Assembly (NCBI GenBank): GCA_000328365.1
Contig: KB299944.1
Coordinates: forward strand, 170,309-234,308
Direction of reading: 5' to 3'
Length of the DNA: 64,000 nucleotides
DNA from: Capitella teleta
Taxonomy: Eukaryota > Annelida > Polychaeta > Capitellidae
Position 1 is the stretch's first letter. Each line of letters starts with the position of its first letter. The notes beneath the pieces were generated by a model. It was not told the origin of the DNA and searched no databases. It worked only from the letters and a program-made list of their open reading frames with translations. Below, one piece after another: positions 36,072 through 47,183 of this stretch. The position numbers and the translations under genes were made by a program.

Positions 36072-38913
36072 TCAATTCTTGATGAAATTGACGATGGACA
36101 CTATGTCGCTCTGCATGAGTCCTGAGCTGAGCGTCATTGCTTTGAAGTAGTGAGTGGCGTATGGTCCATCAAAGCCTTTCTCCAGCTCAGAATTCCTCAA
36201 TGCAATTCTACAAAGTAGGTAAATAAAAAGCAGGTAATTATTATTTAAGGAGGAAACTCACATTTTGAGAAGAACAAATGCAATTAGCGTCCATTCTGCT
36301 GGGTGCCAACTAATGTTGGTGTTACTTAAGCTATCAGACGAAGAAAACTGTTACGACAATTTGTATTTTACTTGAATGTAACTGACTTGAATGTATGGAC
36401 AATTTGACGAACATCTGACAGAACATCAGCTGCATTCATTCGTAAAGGAAGTAAGAGTTCCGACATCCTGGAGAAATGGAATAATCAATTATGAAGTAAA
36501 TTAATAAGCAAATTAATCACGTTTTGCCTAATTTATTCAGGACCATTTTTCTTCTGACTGCATTTTGAGACAGAGAATCAACGCATGGTAGAATGATCTG
36601 TTTCTCCTCGGCAGATTTCTTCTCCTGTAAAAGATAAAAAAAACCCATAAATTCACATAAACGTAATCGCCAGTAAAAAAAAAAGAGACGGAAAGTACCT
36701 TAACACTCATTCCTGGTGCGTAAAACTCCTTAACCTGCAGCTGAAAATCACTCGAGTCTTGTTTCAATTTCTCAAACTCTGGCATGGAGTTCTGCGGCAT
36801 GAGATCCGACCCAATTTCGACTTCCTCATCTTTCACTTCCAATTCCTCTCTATCGACCCTGTGACATAACTTTTGGTATTTCTCTTCAAATTCTCCGGTT
36901 GTCGTTGACACATTCTTGCGTCTCAGCCATTTTGCCGTGTCAGCTGTTTTCCACTCACACAGAGATCTTTGCAAGACTTCAATCGCTGCCAACTTTTGCT
37001 TTTTTTGTTCCTTTTTTTTCACAAATGTTTTCTCTTCACTGGTTGCTACGTCTGGCCTATGCGCCGTCAATCTTCTCACATTTTCCATAACGTCTTCCAC
37101 ATTCAATTTCTTCTTCGGTTTGACGTGTTCATCAGGAGAGGTCTCGACTCCCGATAGCTTCCTCAAGGGCTGATGCTCCTCACACCCTCCGGCTGGAACT
37201 GACTCCTGTATCTTATCTCCATCTTTGTCTGCAGCCTTACCCGTCTCACCTGCTGATTTCAACTTCATGAGATCTCGGAGCAGGTTAACCTTTTTAGCCT
37301 TTGACACATTCGTTTCCTGCGTATGAGTTTTGCCAAATTCGTCGACTTCAAATGAATAATCTGCGATGACCCTGCGATGCTCTTCCAATCGCGCCTCAGT
37401 CCTCGCGATGACCTCGTTCATCTCCCCCAAAGAGTCTCCTTTACTTGCGCCGACATTCCTCGCCTGTAAAGTGGTTTCCACGCCCTGCTGCAAGACCTCA
37501 GGCGTTGGAGGTTGGGCCAGGGAAAGATTCCTCTGCTTTACCCTCTCCTCAAACTGCTCTGTGACATTCACAATGTTATCCCTCTGTAGAGAGTTGATCT
37601 CCTCCTTCAGAACCTCTTTCACTCTCTTCACTCCCCTCAGCTGTTCTCCCACACTCTTCACAGCTTCACGAATCGGAGAACTTTTCTGTTCTCCAAATCC
37701 AACACTCGGAGATTCTTCAGCTGAACTGAGTTCCGTGACAACAGCCGCTGCCTCACCAATCCTCCTCTTCCCGTCATCCTTCTCCGCTTCTTCTCCTTCC
37801 TCCCGTCGGATCATATCTCTGACCGACGTCAGGTCTGTCACTTGGCTGACAGCTGACACCTGTCGCTTGCAAGTCTGAGAGGATTGCTGCGTGGTCTCTC
37901 TACCGTGTGCAAGCACTTCAGCAGTCGGTGCTTCCTGTAGCGACTTCTTTCGCTCATGAATCCTCATTTCTAATTTCTGAGTAAGGGCGTCCTCTGATTT
38001 CACATGTTTCTTCAGATCGGAATGTTCTTTCTGCTTCATAGCTTCCTTGACATGTGCTGCTGCTGCCTCACCTCGCACATTTGCACTGGCTTCAATATTT
38101 TCTAATTCTTTCTTCAATTCTTTTGCTGCACTCACAAAAACTTCCTCCCCTACGAGAGGTACACTAAAAAAAGAGAAATCACTCAGTTTGAATATTCACA
38201 GAAATACATGACTCCTCACTTGGCTGAGGTAGAATTATTCGGCATTTCGTAAAGAGTTATCTCCATTGTCATGCCCTCTTCCTCTCCGAGCCACACGGGA
38301 GAAGTCGATAGCTGATCGGAAAACACCCTTGATGCTTTAAAACAATGATTGCTGCAGAATTTCTAATGAATAAAACAATGAGAGAAATAAACAAACAAGA
38401 TATTTCCTCTGTCTGTCTTTTTGTGACCTTTCTGTCTGTGATGTCAAACACCGTGTTTGTCTTTGTTGAAATGTGATATTTCTGCTTTGGAACGTTGCTG
38501 ATTCGGTTGTCGCAGAGTGGGTAGCCACAAAGAAATGAGATCGACCGCTCCTCAACAACATCGGCGTAATGAGTAGGGTTGATGAAAGCCGCCTAAATAA
38601 CATGACAAACAGGTGCGTCAAAAAAAAAAAAAAAGACACTCACGGCTTCTATGAGATCGTGGGCTTCAATTCCTTCTTCTATTAGTCGCTCAACCGTTCG
38701 AAATGCTTTCTCTTCCTTCGCAACACGTCGCTTTATTTTTTCTCGCAACTCGTCTTTCCTGGAATTTATTCATCCATTGTAATGTAGTGTCAATATCGAT
38801 GAATTGGCTGCTATGAACCTTCTCTGCTCGGCCTCTTCATTCGGATGTTCCTTCTCTTCTGTCTTCTTTGTTGACTTCTTTGTCGACGCTTTTACTTTTG
38901 ATGCTCCAGCCAT
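36072..38913 (-). CDS. RPAP2: RPAP2 (Rtr1-type RNA polymerase II CTD Ser5 phosphatase), 9 exons
   Basis: Exons on the minus strand: 38819-38913, 38644-38758, 38428-38592, 38220-38362, 36699-38163, 36521-36624, 36387-36467, 36262-36330, 36072-36207 (790 residues; human RPAP2 has 612). RPAP2/Rtr1 associates with RNA polymerase II and is reported to dephosphorylate CTD Ser5. The Rtr1 zinc domain is clear: [40 protein letters not shown] and [11 protein letters not shown]. This supplies the Cys set CxxxxC...CxxxC over residues about 85-150. Matches at the other end are [32 protein letters not shown] and [14 protein letters not shown]. The central part (exon 5) is long, Lys/Glu-rich and predicted coiled. 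It carries two copies of a motif of the form LxxxPTxEVLxxGxETTxQ. The Met at 38913 starts a Lys-rich leader like that of RPAP2. Confidence 0.93.
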
Positions 38914-41599
38914 GTTGTACTACAGGATATGAACTGAGGGTTAATAATCAATGAAGAACGATGGAAGGAAATATCAAACTGAGGAGGAATTCTTTCAATA
39001 GGTCAAGTCTGGCTTTTTTCTGACAAGAGCTAGCTAATTGCCTTAACTGTGAACTCTACGTAATCGATTACGTCTTTAGGCCCTCATTTGCATATTGAGC
39101 TGATGCAAGTTCAAGCTACCAAGAAATATGAAAACTGATAAGGGCGTTGCGCGGGAGAGAAAGGAAAAAGGTTACCTCATGAATGACATGTTACAAGAAA
39201 GCTTATACTTAATATAGTCGGTCTATTAACCCAAATACACCGTCCTTGTGCGCGTGACTCAACTTTGTGTCTGATAATATGCAACAATATAGCTCCCCAA
39301 GCCGTAGCATAGCGTATACACTACTGCTCCGCTACCCTTGGGGAGCTAGCTACAATATGGCTTCATCTTCGTGGAAACTAACAATGAAGACATGTTCACA
39401 TCTCTAATCAAGTGCGTTAGAATTGACTTTGAACTTCTGTCAAAACGAATAATTCCCATTTTTTATGTCTAATGCGATGTATGATCGTCCAGGAGGCAGT
39501 TTTCAAACAATATTAAGCTATTTTGTTTCCAATGTATGTAAGTTGAGTCTCAAAGATATTCGACACGTATTCGAGGGTTTTGTACTGATGAAGGTTTGCG
39601 CGGTTTCAAGGGTTTGGCCTTTGGGTAGACTGGTGATTATAAATCGGGATTAAAAAAAAAAGAGCATGGAGATGACTTCTTTCACCCATACCCCTCCCCT
39701 TCTTATCTGGACCTATTGATTTAGGCTTTTGATTTATAAGCAGCAAGTTTTCTGGCCACTTATTATGCACTTCTGACTTCGGGGAAAACGTCTTTGCGTC
39801 TAACTTCGGGTCTGACTCCAATCGGACTTGAGGCATGAAACCCAAACCTGATCCTCCGACCTCCGACCAAATCTCATCTTTTCTCTAGACTCTAGTTAGT
39901 AGTTTGATCGCCACATAAATAGCCTATTCCCTTCGGTCCAAAATGTTCAGTGTGGCTTTACTGGCACACGCGGGGTATCTGTTGATCAGCGCTCACCGGT
40001 GATAACTTATTAAGTGACAGCAAACACAATCGACTCTATCGTCTTTTGTTGATGAGGCGAAATTCACGTTTCTACAGCAAGTGACAACATCCGGTCAGGG
40101 AATCCCGATAAATAAGGTTGCGACAACAACAGGGATGACCATTCCCTAATGATCCCTAATTCCCTATCACTAGTATAAAAGAAAAGAAATCGTAGATTTA
40201 CTTAAATATCATATGTAAGTAGTATCAGGATGAGCAACAGGAACTTCGTCCGTGGACTCTGGAGTCTAGAATGTTCAATTATCATACTTCTGGACACAGA
40301 ATGGCATACAAGTATGTCGACACTCTCATAGGTAGACCACAGACGTCATGATTCTGTATTCATAACGCACCTTTCTGTCAGCAGAATTCATAACGTGTTT
40401 CTTCAAACTCATAGAAAGTTCAGACCTAGTTTAAAAGTGATAAGTAGCATTGTTAAAGATAATAATGATAATTATGTACCGTTAGCGATAGAAGTGATCC
40501 TTAATACTACTGCCATATATTTTTCTCATCAAAGGTAGTTCCAAATACATGCACATTATTTTATATGAGTAATAGACACTTTCTAATGACTAAATGAGAA
40601 CAAGATCTAAACAAATGAAAATTCTACAATGTATTCTTTCAGATACGATAAATGGAATTACATAGAAATTATGAGCTTGAGAAACATATAAATGACCAGA
40701 AAAGAGAAGAAAAAAAATCTATAATGAAACACAATTTTTATTTCCTGTTAAAACTTAAAAAGCCAAAAAGGAATATTACTCCTCCAAAAGTGATTTGTTC
40801 TTGGCAAGATGTTTGCTGGAAACATTATACTAGTATTTAACTCTAATTTTGTTCAATGATACAAACAAGTGGAGACACTGTTGCTGTGCAAATTAATTAC
40901 ATGATACATTCGATCGAGATTCCTGGTTTTACCCTTTTGTTTATTAAATAATCATTCCACAACCGACTGGTTTCAATAACATGATTACCGGTATGCAGAA
41001 CAATTTGATATATTTTGTTGCGAAAAGCGGAGCATTAACGATTAACACGAAGAATGGGGAGCATCAGAGGACAAAAAAAAAAAGTCAACAAAGAAAAAGC
41101 GCCACAATAACTACTGTGTAAAGTCATTAGAATTCTGTCTCGTTCTCTCACAGAAAATAATATATCTGAAAATGATCAGATGCAACAATGTAGACACTGT
41201 TTTATGAAATCAAATTGAATTGTCACATATAAATTATCAAATTTATCCCTCAAAACACTGCTCTCTCATGACGGATGCTAACCCCCCCCCCCCCAACCCC
41301 TCAAAGAAAAACATCACAACACGTCAACTGGTGAAAATGAACACGTGATTGACTAAAAAAAATTCAAGTGAAGTTTTAAGCCAAAAGCGACAGAATTACA
41401 ACTTCCACAGATCTGAAATAAAGAACACTAACTTCAAAAAGAGAGTTTCAAAATTCTCATCCAATAACATTCGATTAAATCGATCTTCCCGAGACATTCC
41501 GATATGCTTCACATTTGAGACCAACGTGAATAATTTACCTTTGGCTGACTTTAGCTGAGAGAGATCTACAAGAAGCAAGCTAAGACTCAAGAGAAGCTA
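38914..41599. other. Intergenic region between RPAP2 and HDHD3
   Basis: No gene recognised. It contains one TCATAACGCAC motif (40360-40370) followed by a related CATAACGTG, and a C-run at 41283-41294. Confidence 0.5.
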
Positions 41600-42361
41600 T
41601 CACTTATCACCTGCGTGTGCTTCAGGTTGCAACACTAAATCAACCAATTGACACATATCAGTAACGATATCTTTTTCTCGAACGTCTTTGTATAAATCAC
41701 TATGCAGGTTGCTTAGCACTTCCGCTTTGGGGTCGATGAGGAACGGCCTCATGCCGAAATCTCTTGCCGCCCTGTAGTCATGGTCGACGTCATCCCCTAT
41801 GTGTCCGGACTCCTCCGGACGACACCCGGCAATCTGCAGAGCGTGAGCAAAGATCCTCGGATCAGGTTTCTCGACATTCGAGGTCACTGACGACACAATA
41901 AAGTCAAAATATTTCTTCAGGTTGTGCGTTTTCAGCGTCTTCTCCAAGCGTTCATCAAAATTGGAGATGACGCCCAGTTTGAGTCCCTGCGTGCGAAGGT
42001 GCGTGAGGACTTGACGTGAGTGCGGTAGAACGTCCCAATTGAACCCCTCGTCGAAGCGCTGCCAGAGAGTCTCACACACGTCATCCAGGTGGCTGTTAGG
42101 GCCCTGGTAGCCAGCGTTCAGGAACACCGTGTGCACGAATCGACGCCACCAGTCCCAGGTGGTCATGCCCTGGTTGTGGCCGTACAGGGGCATCTCTCTC
42201 CGCAGGTTCTTCCAGGTTGGACGATAAACGCGATCCAGATCTTGACTGCTGATCTCAATTCCACGCAGCCATGCTGCACGCGCATACTCCTGCCCTGGAG
42301 ATCCCTTCACGCGCAGGATCGTGTTGGTAATGTCAAAGGTGAGCAGCCGTAACCTGGCCAT
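41600..42361 (-). CDS. HDHD3: HAD-like hydrolase domain protein 3 (HDHD3), single exon
   Basis: The 253-residue protein matches human HDHD3 (251 residues) along its length: LRLLTFDITNTILRVKGSPGQ, LGVISNFDERLEKTL, VEKPDPRIFAHAL and HIGDDVDHDYRAARDFGM. These are HAD motifs I (Asp10), II (Ser in ISNF), III (Lys in EKPDP) and IV (GDD...D). The second Asp of the usual DxD in motif I is replaced (DIT), as I recall also in human HDHD3 (DVK). That residue is the general acid/base in HAD phosphatases, so phosphatase activity is uncertain. The substrate is unknown. The Met at 42361 corresponds to the human start. Confidence 0.92.
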   Translation of the reverse strand: MARLRLLTFDITNTILRVKGSPGQEYARAAWLRGIEISSQDLDRVYRPTWKNLRREMPLYGHNQGMTTWDWWRRFVHTVFLNAGYQGPNSHLDDVCETLWQRFDEGFNWDVLPHSRQVLTHLRTQGLKLGVISNFDERLEKTLKTHNLKKYFDFIVSSVTSNVEKPDPRIFAHALQIAGCRPEESGHIGDDVDHDYRAARDFGMRPFLIDPKAEVLSNLHSDLYKDVREKDIVTDMCQLVDLVLQPEAHAGDK

Positions 42362-43101
42362 CTGGGGAGATAACAGACTTCAGTTATTCTGCAACTTCTT
42401 TCATTGATAATCGCAAGTCAACACACAGGATGACAACAGAATAACCTGTTGAGGTGTTCTACCACGGGTATATTTTAAAAGGTGCTTTATTCATTGAAAC
42501 TGAAGATAAAGCTTTTGCCAAATATCACTGTGATAACACAAACAGTGAGTTGGCAAAAACAAATAAACTCGAGGTAAAAAAAAAAACATTAACCTTCAAA
42601 TCATTCAAATTCAATAATTGTGCAAAATTGCCTCAGGGCTATGTATTGCATTTGTACTAAGCACATTATTGTACCAATAAAGACTAATTAGCACTCAGTG
42701 TCTGCTCCCTTAGCTCATGCAAGTCATATTTGGAGACCAAAAACGTTCACTACGCCGATATAGCGAAATTAGAGCAGAGGTAGCGCCACCAAACGAAAGG
42801 TTCCACACTGATGCGCTCAGGTTGCAGCCATTGCGTTACATGGGAAATCCTAGAATCGTTTCGCTGTATGCTTAGAGTACGCTTAATAAACAGAATAGTT
42901 GAAAAGGAAATAAGAATGAGATATCGTCAGATACGTGCTGTTTTATATTTTCAGCCATATTTTTACTCCTGGGCTGGTCGAACGATGGGTTTGAAGCGAA
43001 TAGCGATCGACATATCGGGTCAAGAAAACACCTGAAATGCAGTCAATGAACCTTCTTTTTTTTCTTTTTCAAGAAGAATGACAGAAACCAGTTTTTATAT
43101 A
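42362..43101. other. Spacer upstream of HDHD3
   Basis: No recognised gene or repeat before the element starting at 43102. Confidence 0.4.
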
Positions 43102-44130
43102 CAGAGTGGACCAAAAGTATATCTAATCCATGGATGATAATGATTCCAATACTTTGCAATGACACTTTGCATATCCGAGAATGCGTTACAAGACAGATAG
43201 CAGTTTAGAAACCACGCACAGATTAATAAACACTTGGTATGGCTAGTCTAACATATCATGCTGCTATTCCAAACATTTCTACTCCACTTATGTCGACATT
43301 GATGCCGATTTATCCCAATAAGCAGAGTGCACCCAGCATTCGGCGATGTTTTTACTTTTGGCGAGAAAACAGGGCTCCGGACCATGGATAGGGTTCATCG
43401 AACGCATAAATAAAGCATCGCTCTCGCACTTAGCTTTCGTTTTAGTTGTTTTCCTATAAATAGCACTTACAGTAAAACCTCGATGTGTCAAAGTTCGTGG
43501 GGTTAGCTCAAATACTTCGACTCAAGGATACTTCGACGGACAGATCTCATGACTTACGAGAAATCTAGACCAAAGAAATGATTAGGAGAAATTGAGATTG
43601 CAACTTTTAATTAACAAATATTTATCAACGTGTAGATCTAAGGCTGGATTTCTTTAATTAACTCTAGCTTCAAATACGCGCGGTCTTTTGTTGGCAATTC
43701 ATTAAATATCATCACAAGCACACCAACAACAATGCCTTAGTCGAAATCCACGGTCTATTGATTTTAGGAGTCAGCCAAGCTCTGATCTTTTGTTGATCAT
43801 TCAAACTGAGAAATATGCTCATCAAATTTTTTCGACTTCGAGCTACAGATCGGAAATATGTCTCGGGGACTTCGAAAACACTTCGACACAAGGATAAATT
43901 CGAGAATGAGACGTTCGAGGGACGGATGTTAATTCTAATAGTAAAGTATAGGAGAATCGTCGGGACTTCGAAAACACTTCGACACAGAGAGACATTCGAG
44001 AGATGAACGTTCAATACATCAAGGTTTTACTGTATGTTTATTTCTTAAAATCAAAACAAAGCAAAGTGTTTTTATTGAAGCGCCATGTAACAGATGACAT
44101 TCCATAAATAATGATCCTTCAGGGGCTCAT
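43102..44130. mobile_element. Tc1/mariner-like non-autonomous element, copy C, interrupted by a pogo-like element
   Basis: The left end CAGAGTGGACCAAAAGTAT is preceded by TA (43100-43101). Internal blocks match copy A (TATGGCTAGTCTAACATATC, CAGGGCTCCGGACCATGGAT, CCTTCAGGGGCTCATC). The homology is split at 43470-44032 by a pogo-like element. The right end is not found; similarity to copy A stops near 44130, so the copy is truncated there. No transposase is visible. Confidence 0.7.
43470..44032. mobile_element. Pogo/Tigger-like non-autonomous DNA element, copy 2 (nested)
   Basis: The 563-bp element starts CAGTAAAACCTCGATGTGTC and ends CATCAAGGTTTTACTG. TA lies on each side (43468-43469 and 44033-44034). 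It is homologous to 6773-7331 in reverse orientation. It sits inside copy C at a point where copies A and B read straight through (TAGCACTAA(T/C)GTTT), which shows the empty site. Confidence 0.85.
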
Positions 44131-45233
44131 CTTATGAGCTAATCCTTGAAGGGCTTAACCTTAACCTTCTTAATCCAAGCTAAACTACGTCCGGTAAATC
44201 GGGCCCTGGGAGAAGTGCTCACTTGCGGCTGGCTGCTATATTGTTAACGACATCACCTGAATAAAGCAAGGAGGAACCACAGGAATAAAGCGAGGTTTAA
44301 ACCTCTCAAATTTCATCTGTTTCAGAATTAGCTTGTCCTGTGAATCATGACAGACCTAATTCCACAAGTATAACTGATCTGAATATTGTAATTGTAGTGC
44401 GTTTATGCGAATGGATATTTCAGGCATACTCAGATACTGGTCGGCATATGGCAGACCATGGTTTCTAGGTCAAATTTTCATTCAAACAAAACTGTTTTTG
44501 GAAAATTTAGCGCATTTTTTGGTTTCGGTAAGAGAAACTTTCTTAAGATTAAAGATGGAGATAATCAGAGACTCGAGAGTCACAGACTCTGAGACTGCAG
44601 GGTGACTGAATCACATTCACTGAGACAGTGAGTGAGTGAGTGAGTAAACAGGTGAGTGCATGCCTATCATCTAACTTCTATGGGCTTGTCAGCAGCCCTT
44701 AATCTCGTTCCAAGACTCTTCTATTGGTAATCATCCCCAGATTATGGCTACAGAATGAGAATCATAATGCAGCTAGCTAGTCAGCCCTTTGGCACGTGAT
44801 CAAATGCACGGAACTGAGCCAAAAAACAAAGACAAATATTTACAGTACAAGACAGCATCGAATGCCTTCCATGTCACGTTTGGGTGCGACATGGAATGAT
44901 GGGATGACCCACCTTGGAATGGAAATTAAACCATCTCAATTCGCTGCTCTTCTTTTCGGATTCGTCCTATTCCATCGAAGGTGAAGGTCGATGGAAAGAA
45001 ACTGCATCGCTCGACTACACGTAAAATGGTTGCTGGATCATAACGCACTTGCACGAACATTCCGCTGTACGTTTGTAGTTGAGTACGCCAACCTTTGATA
45101 TTATTTCGGACACACTTCTTTGACTCGTGATTGGACAGTCCAGAATTTCTTCCAATCAGAATCATTAATTTCGTGAAGGGCCTAATGTATGTGACTTCAC
45201 ATGCACTCATGCAGCCAACGTGGTACTGCCTCC

Positions 45234-45277
<44 letters not shown>

Positions 45278-45421
45278 GCTCTTATATTCCAATATCAAAA
45301 TTTTTCATGAAGGTAAAGCGTTTAACCAAATTCCGATGCGATTAGGGTACACCCATATAGTGTAGTACTTTAGATATTTCTCCTTGTTATAAATGTTTAT
45401 TCATCGAAGTTTGACAAACGA
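44131..45421. other. Intergenic, no gene recognised
   Basis: It contains a (GTGA)n run near 44624-44645, an A-run followed by (TA)n at 45237-45276 and one TCATAACGCAC motif (45038-45048). Confidence 0.5.
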
Positions 45422-45997
45422 AGTAGAGGGAAAAGGGGGGTTCTGAGACATTTCTTCAGAGGTCACATAAGTGCATTCAAATAAGGCAATCAAAACTCTG
45501 AAGAATCACCAGTAACTCTTAGCTGAGTGGACTATGCAAATGATCATCAATTTCTAAGACANNNNNNNNNNNNNNNNNNNNNNNNNNNNNNNNNNNNNNN
45601 NNNNNNNNNNNAATCGATGTAAGAGTTAGCTCATTAACATATTCATAAACTGTCTCAGAAATCGATGTAAGGGTTAGCTCATTAACATATTCATAAACTG
45701 TCTTAGAAATTGATGATCATTTGCATAGTCCACTCAGCTAAGAGTTACTGGTGATTCTTCAGAGTTTTGATTGCCTTATTTGAATGCACTTATGTGACCT
45801 CTGAAGAAATGTCTCAGAAATCGATGTAAGGGTTAGCTCATTAACATATTCATAAACTGTCTTAGAAATTGATGATCATTTGCATAGTCCACTCAGCTAA
45901 GAGTTACTGGTGATTCTTCAGAGTTTTGATTGCCTTATTTGAATGCACTTATGTGACCTCTGAAGAAATGTCTCAGAACCCCCCTTTTCCCTCTACT
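45422..45997. mobile_element. Foldback-type element with perfect long arms, internal 159-bp tandem repeat and 5-bp target duplication
   Basis: The left arm (45422-45561) is the exact reverse complement of the right end (to 45997) over about 140 bp. AACGA flanks both sides (45417-45421 and 45998-46002). The right part holds two copies of a 159-bp unit (starting near 45661 and 45820) plus a partial copy after the gap. No coding sequence is seen. A run of 50 N (45562-45611) lies in the centre, where the palindrome probably broke the assembly, so true length and repeat number are unknown. Identical arms suggest recent insertion or gene conversion. Confidence 0.8.
45562..45611. other. Assembly gap (50 N)
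   Basis: A run of exactly 50 N inside the foldback element. A round number usually marks a scaffold gap of unknown size. Confidence 0.95.
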
Positions 45998-46002
45998 AAC
46001 GA

Positions 46003-47183
46003 TATAATTATGGTGGAGGTGCAAGCCCTTCATAACGCACCAAGGTGCATGCGTTATGATGACTCGTCCTTTCGAATGATCCGAGCGGGAGTTTAAAAAT
46101 TAACGATTGATGAGTGAGTGAGTGATTGGCTTTTAGTAAAACGTTCGAGGAAGCCTGTCTTTGTGCGTTCCCTGACCCGCTGCGTCTCCAAGGACAAACA
46201 TCGTGCATGACCAAGCACGCACGCTCCGCATAGCATGCACGCTGCGAGATTTATTGTCTTCTGCACAGGAAAAAATATATCGGAAGGACCGGCGACGTCT
46301 CTTTTGTTAGACGCACGAAATTGACGCAGAAGAGTTCGAAGCATCCGCGTGCAAGGAAAGTAAGACGGCAGTGACTGGTTACGGCGCTCGGGAGCTGATA
46401 TAGAGAACATTTACTATGTAGTTGGGATATTAACATGAAAAATGCCAACCAAGAAATTCCCCACAGAAATGCGTTATGATTTATCTTCGAGCCACCAATT
46501 CGCGGTCTATCAATGCGTTATGAATCGTAGGACATTACCGGGCACCTGCTGGTCTGCGAGATGCGTTCAAAAACCGATTAGCACAGAAATGCCAGGTTTA
46601 GAAAATTCGAACTCCCGCAAATGGTGTATCAGTAGAGCAACAAAACGGAAGGAATTGTCTACAGTAACATTTATTCATGAATTCACTTTCATCTTTCACA
46701 TTCAACACATCAGATTCACACTTGACTAAAATGAACACACAATTATAGCACCTCAAAAAAGGCACATTTGCCTGATTATAATGACATTGTTATAGGATTA
46801 CATCGATCAAAACAAAGGTCAAATGATAAATAGCAAATGAAATGCTTTGCAGTCTCTCCGTCTCTCTCAAAAAAAAAAAAATATATATATATATATCAAA
46901 AATATACTAAGTGTGAGATGATAATTCGTGCTGTTTGAAGACCAGAACAACTATATATATATATATATCACTGCGTACAGTAAAAGCTCCTTGAAATGCA
47001 ACTTATTAATTCTTATACATACATACACAGTACATTATGTAAATGATATACTACACAAGGGATAAATTACAAAACAAAAATACTGAAATAAATTGATGTA
47101 ATACTGTAATAAACAAAATAGCTGCCAGAAAGAGATGTCAGAAATTAATAAATAAATCGCAGGGAGGCATTTTCTTTTTTCCT
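46003..47183. other. Intergenic, 3' of the minus-strand C2-PDZ gene
   Basis: No gene recognised. It contains (TA)n tracts near 46880 and 46950. A small inverted pair lies at 46030-46059, with TCATAACGCA and its reverse TGCGTTATGA separated by 10 bp. Two more TGCGTTATGA occur near 46469 and 46514. Confidence 0.5.
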
